The position numbers and the translations under genes are program-made. A stretch of DNA of 64,000 nucleotides from Marsupella aquatica (Eukaryota; Marchantiophyta), in assembly GCA_973895155.1 (NCBI GenBank), contig OZ316896.1, forward strand, positions 19,344,001 to 19,408,000. Direction: 5' to 3'. Positions 13,074 to 24,850 of this stretch are shown piece after piece (the stretch's first letter is position 1; every line of letters begins with the position of its first letter). The notes under the pieces were generated by a model. The model worked only from the letters and a program-made list of their open reading frames with translations. It had not been told where the DNA came from and did no database searches.

Positions 13074-13365
13074 CTAGGAGTTCTCATATATTTACACCCA
13101 AACAGTACATCATGGGCAATGAAATGTAGAGTCATCTTATTGATTATTAGAAAATACTTAAATTTTGTTGTCATAGATCATTAGAGTTTATTAAATCCAA
13201 TTTTGAGTCTTATCAGAAAACATAGAGTCTTCTAAGATAATGCTTGGAATATTATTAATAGAGATACAAAGTTTAATATTTTCTCTTAAAGTGTTTGAGC
13301 CTTCAAAACTTTGCAGGTGACCTTGGGGGGGGAGTGGTGACGGCTCCATATAGTGATACCCCAAC
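13074..13365 (-). mobile_element. hAT-type MITE, copy 2
   Basis: Diverged copy of the same MITE family in minus orientation; the high-coordinate end reads TATAGTGATACCCC. Flanks CCCATAAT (13066-13073) and CCCATAAC (13366-13373) look like an aged 8-bp target duplication with 7 of 8 matching. Internal blocks shared with the other copies include AAATCCAATTTTGAG and CAGGTGACC near the terminus. Confidence 0.72.
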
Positions 13366-13758
13366 CCCATAACGTTGTTCAATACCCCCTTACTAACATT
13401 TTGAATACTTAGGATGGCTTTAAAAACAAGTCCAGGACGGGGTCCAGGGCATTGGTGACTATTCCTACCAGCCGGGCCTACCAGAGCAAAATGGCAGTAC
13501 ACTTTTTTTTCTAGACTCCAGAATCCCTTGAATGAAGGAGCAAAACTTTGGAAATGTTTGGACCACCTCTCTATGTGGTTTAAAATTGACAAACTAAGCA
13601 CTCCAAAACAGCCCACTGGTTGCCATGTAGGATAGGTAAACACCACGTCTGAATGGGGCCCCAAGTTCTTGTAAAGCCAACTGGAATCATTTCCGCTGAA
13701 TATGCAGTCCAGACTTACACTCGGAGGGAATAAAAAAGAAACAATGGGGACCCAGGTC

Positions 13759-13936
13759 GAGGTATTTGCTTGATCAACCCCCAAAATGAAACTTGTTACT
13801 TGATCGACCCCCTGAGGTCTATCAACGGTTCAGATCTGAGATAGGAAGGTCCATCAACGGTCCAGATTGGAGAAAAGTATAGAGGGGATTGATTAAGCAA
13901 AATTTTCCAGAAGGGGGTCTACTAAGCATATCTCTC
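13759..13936. mobile_element. Short MITE with 9-bp target duplication (Mutator-like)
   Basis: Element of 178 bp. Imperfect terminal inverted repeats of about 24 bp include GCTTGATCAACCCCC at the left and GGGGGTCTACTAAGC at the right. It is flanked by the exact 9-bp direct repeat ACCCAGGTC at 13750-13758 and 13937-13945. A 9-bp target duplication is typical of Mutator-like elements. Related GGGGGTTGATTGGG / CTGATCAAGTAC sequence recurs near 62790-62850. Confidence 0.8.
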
Positions 13937-13945
13937 ACCCAGGTC

Positions 13946-16900
13946 TTGTGAATTGGCACTCAAGTTTTTGTAAAGCCCATGACAACCATTTCCACTCATT
14001 ACATGTTATAGATTTAATCTTAGACTAACTAAACAGAAACATTCAATGGGGCACCTTGTCTTGTGAAGCTACCCCTAGTCCTACCTCTCACTTTCTAAAG
14101 CACTCACTTACCCAAAAGTACTTTTATGGTGACATCTTGGTAACAGGGCGTAAACCCCTCCCGTAATGTTCTCTTTGTATTTCTATGACGGTTTATGAGT
14201 CATAACCTCCCTGCCACCCTGGCCTAAGGGCTATAAAATTTGGTCACTGTGGCTAGCCAACCTTGAAGGTTATCCAATCTGAGGCTCAATTTTCAGATCA
14301 AAATATGACAAAACTATGCTTGGGCCCATGTGCGCGGGGGGGGGGGGGGGGTGTTTATGCTCATGAATCCATGGCCATTCGTGGGCCATGGTTGCCACCC
14401 CCTCTGGCTCACCACCCTAGAGCATTATATCACACAAACCCCTTGGGGCCATGGGTTACCCTACACGAACATTTTCTGAATTATCGCTGAAGCAGATTCT
14501 TTAATATTGTCCAAATTGAACCCCTACTTGGTTTTGGTAGAGAGAAATAGCACATAGGGGAGGGATTCTTTAAAAAATGATTAATTATGATGTGGTCCCC
14601 TATTATAGATGCTCCATGGTAGCTCACGGACCTACAGGTGGTCCAATCTTTAAAATTAGGCCCCTAACCAAGGCTATGTGGTCACAATGGGTTGACCACA
14701 TAGAATTCAGACTGTTTTGACAATATGTTCCAAACAAATGTCATGGGGCCATTTTTGGGCCCTCATCACAATAGTGAACTAAAGTTCAGCCAATAATTGG
14801 GGAAGAGAAGCCATTAGACCAGGAATTGGATGCTTGGATGGACTGAGCACCTGAACTTCTCATCCAGGAGAGACACTACACACTAGACAGTAAGGAGAAA
14901 GGGCAAAATGTATTGGTGTGCCTAGTTCACTGGGATTTTGGAAGTATTCTAACTGACATTTAACCATACTAGCATGAAGGGTGAAATGACTAGCAACGCG
15001 CATTCACATGATCAAGGTGATGAACATACTAACCACATCTTGTTAAACCACAACTCCTGGTACTTAAAGAGTTTTGAGACTGTACGGCCATAAAGGGACA
15101 TGAAAGTTTAGTGAAAGAAAGTATCGAGCAAGAGGGAGAGGAGGAAGCATCAGAACTCATTGCTTTTTATTTTGGAAAATATGTACTCATTTTTGAAATG
15201 GAAAACACCAGGCCATAGATCTCCTTGAGATCTTTCATTTGCGCCGTAGATTGCCTTTTAATGTGGATGGACAAGATTTTTATTAGCAAAATACAATGAA
15301 CAATATAGATTTCAGCAGAGACCAAATCGACGGCCAGGAAGGCTTCGATTTGTTTTATTTCTCATTTGAAAACTATTCAACCATTTTTAAACCGGAAAAA
15401 ACCCATCCCTAGATTCCATTGAATCTCATCGGTCCACTTTAATGGGCGACCTATGGCTAAGTTATCAATTTAAAAACTTCGGGGGAGGCAGCATTCAACT
15501 GCCCCGTAATAAAACACTACCCCAAATGGCGCAGCCATTGCCACATGAGGCCCCATCCCCGGCCCTATCTTATCGTTTACTGCCCCATATCTTTCTATTT
15601 CAATAAAATGCTACACCAAATGGCCCAGCTATTGCTACAGGAACCCCAAAGTTCGCATGCCTTCAATCACAGTTTTCCAGATTTTTGCATTTGCTCCTTA
15701 TTTTAACAAACATGGTTAAAATGTTTGTTAGTTGAGCCCCTGACTGGACTTTCCTTACAAAAGCTGAAGATAGACTTACACAACCTTTGTGGGAGTTCCC
15801 ATAAATCTTGAGTTATGGGGATAACTATACTTATAATTGAGCTCTCAGACGACGCCATATGAGAAGAAAGCTATAGCAAAGCATACCTCCCAGAAATGAA
15901 CACCAGTGGATTCCCCAAACAAAGTCACCCATAAATTGGTAAACAATGGCAAATTAGAGGCAGATCATCAGCACTTTGTCTTGCTATCAATTACACTACC
16001 TTAAGAAACCATACCCACAAAAGAATTTGAGATAAATCGACAATTATTAAAGAGCTATCAGTAGTGCAGAAATATCGGTGCTTTTGCTGGAGAACTTTCC
16101 GTCAAATTATAATTCTCACTTTTGGTGGATGTTACCTCACTCATCGATCAAATAACGTCATCTTTGAATTTTAACTTAATCATTAGTCACAATAATATCT
16201 CCACTTTTCGAGAGAAGCCTTGGTTACTCATTTCTTAAATCACAACCAATTACAGTGGAACCTCACCAATACATACACTTGAGGCAGAACGGAAGGTCTG
16301 CACTCTTTTATAGCCATTCATTCACTTAAATTGGTATCATAATCCCAGCCCTCCTATCACAATTCTTTCAATTTCATTGAAAAGCGCCTCTGATTATTTT
16401 CTATCTAAAGATACCCACATTTGTGATCAACCCCCCTTTATCTGCGCTGACTTCTTCAACATCTGCCGGAAAATTATTGCCTATCGCCAATTCCTCAATT
16501 ATGCCTCAGACTCCTCTCTAATGTGTCCGTTTCCTCGTAGAGTTCACAAATGTTCCCTTGTGACTTTGATCTTTCTCCCGTTGGTTCAGATTTACTCAAT
16601 CGCTCCCCAATCGCAGATCACCTGGTGACTGAGAGATCCTTCTGTACATTTGAGCGCGCAACTTTGAGGGCTCCCTAATTGTGGATGAAATCGACAATCA
16701 AATGACAAAAGACACGAAGCAAAAAGTAAGATAAATTATGACTGGGAAGCTGGAAGCTACAATGAACTCGATTGGTTTTCAGCTCTCCTTTACTCGGCAT
16801 CGTAATTTCTGTGACTGAGTTTCTTCTAGAGTCCAGCAACTGAGAAACTGTCATGTTCCACAATGATGAGAATCTCTGGATGATTCAGTTTCTTGGACTG

Positions 16901-17630
16901 AAAGATAGCCGCCGTCAAACTCGGAAATACTAGCTATCTGATTCTCGGTGATGAAAGAGAAGTACCTTAGAAATTGAATCAAAATGCGTCGTCTACAAAC
17001 TGAGTTGCAACTTACACGCAAGGAGGTTGAGATCCTAAAAGCAAACTAAGAATGAAAAAAGTATGATAGCTTGAATCGCTCGAGAAGAAAGACAACCGTG
17101 AGACAAACGAGAAAAATGGATCAGACCATACTGTCTTACCATTGAATATATGTATCGACTGAATGGGTGTCATGTTAACCAAAAAATTGGGAAAGTCAAA
17201 ATCTCCCAAGATAACGAAGAAATTGGGCATCAGGACGTAACCCACTACGCTACAATGACTGTTCAAGATCTCGAAAGTCTGGCCCTGGATTTGTAGTACT
17301 ACGTTGTCGAATCTAATACAGGTACTTTTATGAATGGTTACCAAAAGATCTGTTGTACACTAGGAAAGCTTTTCCGCCTATACTTCTCGACATGGAGAGA
17401 GATCCTGGGTCCGATCGAGAAATCTCATCTACTTGAAATGGACAGTTGTGAGTTTATGGGTGTTCACCAAATGTCGTGCGCCGCCGAGCATTGTTGCCCG
17501 GATTAATTTCTCAATCACTGGAGGCTTGGGCTCATTGTGATAGCGGTTGTCCAGTTCAAGATGGATGGATCCACTGAGTAAATAAAGAATTCTTACAAAT
17601 TTAAAACCCTGTCGGTGGATAGTTGTGGAT
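13946..17630. other. Long intergenic stretch with a G-tract and small repeats
   Basis: No gene recognised. A run of 16 G lies at 14336-14351. A diverged repeat of about 94 bp occurs near 15505 and 15600 (AATAAAACACTACCCCAAAT versus AATAAAATGCTACACCAAAT, both followed by an AATGG...CAGC..TTGC block). Frames at 14263-14490, 16377-16628 and 17012-17344 have no recognisable features. Confidence 0.5.
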
Positions 17631-17636
17631 CATAGT

Positions 17637-18161
17637 TTAAAAGCATATAGGGCACCTCGTTAGCCCATTCTCGTTGCAGTGGGCACAGCGGACGGTGATG
17701 TTTTCGTCGTCGACCACCTTGCAGCTGCCTCTACAATGGGAGCAGGGAACGAAGCGAAATCCGCCACAACCGTGGCACCGCTCGCAGGACGTTTGAATGG
17801 GCAATGTCTGGAGAAGCTTGGGTAGAACGCCATCTTCATGCAGCAGAGACACCTCCTCCGGTCCACCGATGTAGCGACCCTTGATGAACAACCTCGGCAG
17901 CGGCACGGGCTTGGAGCTGTTAAGAAGATCGTTCAGCTCTCGCCTGAAGTCTGCGTGCATGGACACGTCTCTCTCATCCACTTTGAAGCGAAGCGCCTCT
18001 AGGATGTGTTTCATGCGGCTGCAATTGTCGAAGGTCTTTCTGATGCCACGCAGGCTGGTGTGGTATAGCACGACTCGCTGTTCTCCTCCGGGGGGGCACC
18101 TCTTCTCGAATTTCTCAAGTGGGTCCTGCAGGCTCCTCTCGAAATCGGGCTCGAAATCCAT
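17637..18161 (-). CDS. Glutaredoxin-like protein with C-terminal Cys-rich zinc motif
   Basis: Single-exon gene of 174 codons. Residues about 29-137 form a glutaredoxin fold: VVLYHTSLRGIRKTF, then ERDVSMHADFRREL, then VPLPRLFIKGRYIGG. The usual CxxC redox site is replaced by SLRGIR, which is normal for this plant group (At5g39865-like proteins), so a classical disulfide reductase role is doubtful. Residues about 145-174 carry four Cys pairs (CERCHGCGG, PCSHCRGSC, VRCAHCNENG, RCPICF), resembling a DnaJ-type zinc module and probably binding metal. The open frame extends about 20 codons further upstream but lacks an ATG there; the first in-frame ATG, at 18161, is used. The short N-terminus compared with many homologues may be real or may indicate an unseen upstream exon. 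Confidence 0.88.
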   Translation of the reverse strand: MDFEPDFERSLQDPLEKFEKRCPPGGEQRVVLYHTSLRGIRKTFDNCSRMKHILEALRFKVDERDVSMHADFRRELNDLLNSSKPVPLPRLFIKGRYIGGPEEVSLLHEDGVLPKLLQTLPIQTSCERCHGCGGFRFVPCSHCRGSCKVVDDENITVRCAHCNENGLTRCPICF

Positions 18162-18239
18162 CCTGCAGCGAATTGAGCCAAGCGAAGTGAAGCGATCCTC
18201 CGCCAACAACCCGGCATACACGGAATAGTGATCCTCAAC

Positions 18240-20330
18240 ATTTCATCATGAGCTTTTCATCAATGTGTGATGCCATTTTGGGGACCGACAGACGATCGAT
18301 CTGGATTGATGCTGTGCAAGTATCCTCTACCGTCCTCCAATCATACCTTGGCATAGTACCCTAAATTTATTTCCTTCATACTATATTACCACTACTCCAC
18401 TCCCGACTCCACTACGAGAATGGCTCGCATTAGCCGAAAGATGCCGTGCTTTGGCGGTACAGTGCTTGAACGACAGGTTTTACTCGGGAGGCAAGATACT
18501 ACAGGAGCCGGTAACTATACCCATTCAACTAGCTGCAGGCCATATTGTCGCCTTGGTGGTCGGCTGATGATGAAGGATAGCAGGGCACAGGGCACCTATT
18601 GAGCCCTAGAGCATTGGCCTTTGGGACAAGCCTACTAGGGGACCGGCTCTAGAAAGAGAGAGGCTTGACGTCTGGTTGAGTATCTTGAGTCAGATACGTA
18701 CCAACAGCAGTCGGTGAGGATATTGCCGAATTTTGATTACTGGAATCTAATCGGTCCTGGGATTCCACAATACTCACGATCTTTGGTTTGCATTCTTGCG
18801 GTGCTGTACTACTGATGCACCGGACTAGTACGAGAAGAACAGTCTTTCTTGTCCACTGTTGTGCAGCATGTTTCGCTCTTGGAGGAGGAGACAGATCGAA
18901 CGATTTCTTGGCAATATTAGTTGTGCTGTTGAGATCGCTCAAGAAAGTGAGGTTCCAGCTCACGGATGTTCGTTTCTCGTATGATCCACTAGCGAGAGGG
19001 CGTTTTCTTGGCCTGAGATGATGTTGGCTGGAAAATCGAGACCAGGCATCCAGTTTTTTCAATCCACTGTGGGATGTCATGTGCTGTGCTGTTTTGCTTT
19101 GTTTTTGTTTATGAGTGAACACTCCACACTTTGTTGTTTTTCAGAAGCATAGGGCACAATTGAGCACATGATACACAGCAGCCTTCTTGTCCTTCCTGTT
19201 TTTAAAATTTACCCAACGTGGCGTCTAGCTCTGGAAGGAGGGAGTAACGTTGCATTAAGGAACGGTATTTAGTTAGTTCAACTGATGTTCTAATTGACGA
19301 TAGTGTTGTAATTTTTTGGTATCATTTTACAAATGTATCACGATTTCATATATAGTTTGAGACCACAAGTTCACTAAAGTAACTAGGGGACCATCTACAA
19401 GAAATATGGTATATGTGTAAATTTATACAAGAAAAACAATGGTAGTATTGTAGATTTAAACATTTTTACTGCTAGTGTATTTTAAAGCTGTTAGCTAGTT
19501 ATTCAAGACGGACAGTGCTGTACAGTACTGTCTGGCTAACTCTCTCCCACTGTGGATTTACTAGTGGCAAATGGTAGAGATTTTTTCATGTTTTAGCCTC
19601 AGTATCATTAGCCAGTCTATCTTTAAGTTACAGTAGGTTCTAGCACTTTTTGCCACAAACTGGTTGATTCAGAGCCAGCCGCAACTTAAACCAATAGCCA
19701 GCAAAAGGGACAACAAGATACCACACAAGGGAGAGATATATGCTTGATGGGCTCTTTGGTGAACTTTCTTACTTGATGGGCCCCTATGAAACTTTTTTTA
19801 ATTTAATAGGCCCTTACTAAACTTTTTTTTAATCTAATAGGCCCTCTCTTAATGAGCCGTACTCAATCTTCTTATGAGGTGCCATCTTCTTATGAGGTGC
19901 CAAACTGTGTAGTTGACCACAACCGGGTTCTAAATAGGGTGGGGGTGGGTTTAGCCATGACGACATATTGCATTATGTATTTGTGTGTTGTGAGGGGTTT
20001 AGGTTGTCGCCGCTACCTGACAATCATCGCTCTTTGATTCTTTGTGTTGTGGGAAGGAAGCGCTCAGGTTTTGTTGATGCCTGGGCTTTTGTCAATGTTT
20101 GGGTTTTGTCGATACCTTCAGGTTGTTGATTGAAGACCAGTGCCTAGTGCCCAGTGACAAAAAATGAGTGCCCAATGGCCAGTGATAGAAAAAGTGCTTG
20201 TGGAAGTACTAAGATCATAACAACTGCACGTACATGTGCTCCAAACTGATAGACTTTGCATATAAAAAATGTCAAGAAAACCCTCTGTGGAGCACATGAA
20301 AGTAAGCCCCATGACTACCCCATGGTATAG
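18240..20330. other. Intergenic, no gene recognised
   Basis: A minus-strand frame at 18649-19122 (157 codons, basic and Ser-rich) has no recognisable domain. At 19742-19856 a short repeat of about 45 bp recurs three times around GGCCC / AAACTTTTTTTAAT. Confidence 0.45.
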
Positions 20331-20338
20331 TACAAATT

Positions 20339-20458
20339 CAAATCTGAAGACATAATCTATATTGTCTTTACTTCACAGTTTATGTAGTGTCAGTGGTTCA
20401 AATCCGAAGACATAACCCATATTGTCTTTACTTTGCAGTTTGGGTAGCAGCGGCCGCA
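20339..20458. repeat. 60-bp tandem duplication
   Basis: Two adjacent units, starting at about 20341 and 20401, share AATC(T/C)GAAGACATAA followed by ATATTGTCTTTACTT and CAGTTT. Few mismatches. No coding role seen. Confidence 0.8.
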
Positions 20459-20594
20459 AATTCTGTAGTTCCTCTATATAATGGTGTCGTTTGCCCATTT
20501 TGTTCAACCATGCAAGGTCGGGTGCAGTTGGTCATTGCATCAAGAAAACATTGGTTATAGTGACTTCTACAAGAACAATTGACACAGAAAGTGA

Positions 20595-20893
20595 AGCAGG
20601 GGTCTCACTATATGGAGGCCCTCCTCATCACCTGCAACATTTTTAAGTCCCGAACCCCCTAAAATGTAAGATTTTTATTTTTATTTTTAACCCCTATTAA
20701 CCTAGAATATTTTTGGAATATTCCAAAATTTGATTAAAAAAACTCTAATGTTCTTATAAATCTCAAAATCGGATTTAAAAGACCTTATTGTACTTTTGAG
20801 AAAATTCTTAAGTCTTCCTGTAGAATCAATAAATTGACCCTATCCTTCATTGCACGTGATGTGCCATTTTTGTGGAAGTGAAACCACCGAGGA
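20595..20893 (+). mobile_element. hAT-type MITE, copy 3
   Basis: About 300 bp. The left terminus CAGGGGTCTCACTATA is the best preserved of the family and resembles classical hAT ends; the right end reads GTGGAAGTGAAACCACC. Along its full length it matches, in inverse orientation, the copy at 29959-30255. No clear 8-bp target duplication remains, so the ends are accurate only to a few bases. Confidence 0.78.
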
Positions 20894-21404
20894 GAGGGCC
20901 CATCAAACATATATCTCCATGAGGGACCAAGAACAAAAACACCATCTCCAAACCCAAGGAGCCTCCTCAATATGGAGGTTTGTTTGGAGTGCATGTGATA
21001 ACACACTTATAGGAATTTGAGTATGGTGTTAACTCCCATTTTCATTAATAAATTTACTTTTTTCCTGGGTACTCAACTCTTGTATAACAGGTAGGGGTCT
21101 AAATTTTTAGATGGACCAAAAAATTGGCTATAAGAAATATTAAAATGAAAAAAACCTGGGATTTCCACTTTTTAGTTTTAGTTTTTTTATTGTAAACTTT
21201 GTTCCATGATCTTAGGTTGCAGTTGTAACTCTAGAGTATGATATAATGGTAGACACCATTTTTTAAACTAGCTACTTGCTTTCTATTGTTTTTATTTATT
21301 TTAAATTTTAATTAATTTTTTAAAAATCTTATTCCAAGGAGAACCAGAGAAAGAACAAAAACCTGCATGGCAGGAGAAGGCAAGAAAGAACAAGAGCAAT
21401 TAAA
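20894..21404. other. AT-rich intergenic stretch
   Basis: No gene recognised. It precedes the first recognisable LINE codons and may hold diverged 5' LINE sequence. Confidence 0.35.
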
Positions 21405-22994
21405 GTGGATGAGAATTTCTCTGTGTTAAAATATAATATGGATAACCAACTCAATATCACGTTATGGAATATATCTGGCTTATGTGACCCAAACCTTAAA
21501 ATCATAATACGTAAATGGATTCTTGATCTGCATCTTCCTCTGCACATTCTTATCCTACTCAAACTAAAGGCTGATGATTTCTGTCTTATCTCTGCCCTCT
21601 CATTCATTCTCCCTCACTATAGAACTCTCATCGCCCATCCGGTAGCTGGTAAGGGAGGTGCGGCAATTATTATTCACCCCTCACTCCAAGTAGAAGCTCA
21701 TGGTATTTTTCCTCACAGCTGTTCAATATGGGCTCACATAGTGAGTGATTTAGGTAATTATGGCATAGTCGGCCTTTATGCATCTAACGACAGCGCAATA
21801 CGCAAATATCTATGGGAAGATCTCTTGACTTTTTTGCCTAGTAGGAATTGGATAATTGCTGGCGATTTTAATATGACTGAGAAACCTATTGATTCAGCGG
21901 CTGGTCTCTCTTCTTTGCTTTCTGGATCTGAATTGGCTACTTGAGGTGCTCTTAAGACCCGCCCTGACTTATCTGATGTGTTCAAACTTGTTAGTAAAAT
22001 CTCTGGATCCTGATTCACATGGAGACGTGACACTATTAATGGTATCCTCCAATCTCGCCTAGATCAATTCTACCTGAGTAACAAAGGCGCATGGATAGAC
22101 CAGGTAATATCCCTATCTCATCATCATGATCGGCCGTTGTCTGCTCACTGCCTAGGCTTTTTTTGCATTATTAATTCACAATCCAATGTCTCTAGCACAT
22201 TAGTCAGATCCTCATATTTTAAGGCTAACTCGTGGGTCCTGCGGAATGAGCAAAACATGGCTTTACTGGAACAGGCCTGGACAAGTCACTTGTCATACAC
22301 TAGTGACTCCAAATTAGCCGGGGGGTTCACCTTATGAAATTGTTGTATACCATGTGCGAACGCCCCTATTTAATCACTCTCTCAAAAAGGAATAGGAAGC
22401 TCAAAAAACCCATCAATCATTTATTGACACATGGCAAGCAATGAATCATGTGATGACAAGTGACACTTTTGAATTGTTCCCCCCTTACTTACTTCCTCGC
22501 TACTTCTAAGTACTTCCCTAAAATGAATGGGAAAATGAATAAAATGCCCCTTACTTCGTTCGAACATGATGTCAACATTTGTGGAAGTGACCCCCCCCCC
22601 CAAAAAAAAATTAGCTTTTTACCTGGCCAGCAAGCAATTTTGTAGTAAGTACAAGACCATACAAAACCAAAAAACCAGCAAACAAATAACTACAGAGAAT
22701 CTATGGAAGAAAGTCCTCTCTTTGCGTTCCACATCAGATCAGAATAATAATAGGAACACCCTATCTGAGCTATGTCAAGCAGAGTCAGTCCTCCGTGACT
22801 CAGAGTTCCAAGAAGCCATAGACTTACGTAAGAAGTCAAGGATTAGATGGTTGGGTCTAGGAGATGCTTCCACAAAAGTTTTTTTCAATATAGTTAGAAT
22901 TCAGCAGCAACGAGCATTCATTCCAAACTTACAAGTAGCTAACGAATCAGTAGTTAATGATGGTGTCCACTTTTTGGTTTTTGGAGTCATATAA
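21405..22994 (+). pseudogene. LINE (L1-type) ORF2 fragment: APE endonuclease and pre-RT region
   Basis: Degraded non-LTR retrotransposon. Residues from 21450 on read as an apurinic-type endonuclease: TLWNISGLCDPN, then GGAAIIIHPSLQ and WIIAGDFNM, the last being the conserved GDFN motif. TGA stops interrupt at 21942-21944 and 22011-22013, after which the frame continues (FTWRRD, SRLDQFYLSN). The second part, 22616-22960, holds the spacer before the reverse transcriptase with the plant LINE signature KSRIRWLGLGDASTKVFF. A MITE splits the two parts at 22319-22607. The reverse transcriptase itself is missing here, so the copy is truncated and dead. Confidence 0.85.
22319..22607 (+). mobile_element. 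hAT-type MITE, copy 4, inserted in the LINE
   Basis: Element of 289 bp flanked by the exact 8-bp target duplication AAATTAGC at 22311-22318 and 22608-22615. Ends: CGGGGGGTTCACC and GTGGAAGTGAC followed by 11 C and an A-run. Skipping the element and one target copy joins LINE codons ...DSKLA and FYLASKQ in one frame, which proves the insertion is younger than the LINE. Confidence 0.9.
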
Positions 22995-24192
22995 GAATTT
23001 TGATTTTCTTTCTTTTTCACATAAAATTAACAAATATTTCTAAAGTTGTCAAACTTTTTTACTAATTTATAAATAAAAAAAATCCTATAATGCTGGCTAG
23101 CTAGTATGGTTGTAGACCCCTATATTAAAAAAACTATATAATTTGGTTTTCATCTAGTTCTTCAACATCAAAACATCTTCATGTTTTTTTTTAAAGTTAC
23201 ATTTTTGTATTCGTTTAGTTAGAGCCACAAAAATTTAGTAAACTAAAATGAACCACACATGGTCAATTGCATATTAGGCCATTATAAGAAATTAAAAACT
23301 TGCCTTATAAAAAGAGGAGCTGTCAACCCAATTTTTTTTAATTCCTTGTAAAAGTTTTATATCCAAATGACCATGGAAAGTTTAAGTTTCAAGTTGTACT
23401 CTCAACTCATGGTAATATGTATAGAGAGACCTAACTGTAAAAACATGCCAAACTTGTTTTGATGCAAAAAAATCATGTGAAACTTTTTGTTAATACAGGA
23501 TAACCAGCCAAACTAGGTTACATTTTGGGTTCAATTTTAAGAAAAAAAAATTATTTTTTTAATGAAATTTATACCTGAATTTCAAGGATTGTTTTAATCT
23601 CATGTGGAAAAAGAGGAAACCAAGAATATTAAAAAGTTAAAACCAGTGTTTTATTACAACATAGTACTCATTTGGAGCTATCAGGATTTCAATCAACAGA
23701 GGGATCGGAGTTAGTCAGAACACCCTATCATGTCACATCACTATATTCATTAAAACTGTACTTTTAAAAGTCCATAAGATGAACCCTAAAGTTATTTTTT
23801 TCAGGCCAAATTTCTATTAAAGGATTCCCAAAAGCTAATTTTTTCCAGCCCAAATATACACTTTTGAACGCCCAAATTTATTTTTTTTCACTCAAATGTT
23901 TAATAATAACTTAAATCATACATTTTAATTAATTTAAAAATTAGAGTAAATTTAATTTAGTCCAAAAATCAGAGGCCAATACCACTCAGACCATCTATAA
24001 ATTAAAAAATATAGATGGTCATAAATCAAGGGTCAAAATGAGATTGACCCACTATATAATTATTAAATTGTCCAGTCTAGTGAGAGAGCCTCACACTAAG
24101 CATATCCTAATTATTTACTTTATCCTACATGTTCAAAACATATCCTTTGACATAATATGAATGTACAATTCAGGGTAGGCACTAGAGCAACC
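22995..24192. other. AT-rich stretch, no gene
   Basis: Very AT-rich, with no open frame of note and no recognisable repeat unit. Probably decayed mobile DNA. Confidence 0.45.
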
Positions 24193-24387
24193 CTATCTCT
24201 TAATGATCAAGACAAAACTCATTTGAACAAGAAAGTCTGCTTCCTGATTTATCATAGCGGATGTCACGGTTGCAAGTATCTCTCGCATGGTGGTTCTTAA
24301 ACTTATTGGTGAGATCCCTAGTTCTGAGAACTTTCCAAATAAAATGCCTTCTATTTTGTGTATGAGGACCAGAATAGTTGTCTCCAA
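24193..24387 (-). pseudogene. Possible LINE reverse-transcriptase fragment
   Basis: A 64-codon frame read on the minus strand begins TTILVLIHKIEGI and continues FSELGISPISL, resembling the LINE pattern (L)IPKxE...FRPISL in the reverse-transcriptase fingers. It is on the opposite strand to the LINE at 21.4 kb and therefore belongs to a different copy. Short and diverged, so tentative. Confidence 0.45.
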
Positions 24388-24850
24388 GTATTACGTTTGC
24401 AGTTTCTTCGATCTCATCCCTGGGCCCTCACTCCTTGTATATTATACAATCATACCTGTGAGCCTCCCCTACACACGTACCCCTTCTTATTAATTTTTCT
24501 CCTATAGAGATTATCCTTGTTTTTTTTATAAAAAACCAAACATTTACTCTTATTAAAATATCTTCAGTGTATTACAAAAGTGAGTTTTGAGCAATAATAA
24601 TTATTCTTCATATATTACAATTTGTATTGAGCGATAATGCTTAACGCTGCCGGGTATGCTGCAATCTTTATATATGTAATCGAGTATGTAACTGGAGAGT
24701 TTTTTTGAAGACCAAGTTACCACTGGTCATGTATGTATATAACCGCTCTATAAAGGAGATGAAAATGGTAAGTCTTTATAAATCTAAAGACTGATATTGA
24801 ATCAGCTATTGAATCAGCTAACCCCGCAGCTAACCTAAGACAATACAAAC

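Noticed and set aside
13191-13784. 197-codon minus-strand open frame
   Set aside because: Runs through a MITE and into the next one; not conserved protein.
18649-19122. 157-codon minus-strand frame as a gene
   Set aside because: Basic, Ser-rich translation without any recognised motif; no splice or promoter support.
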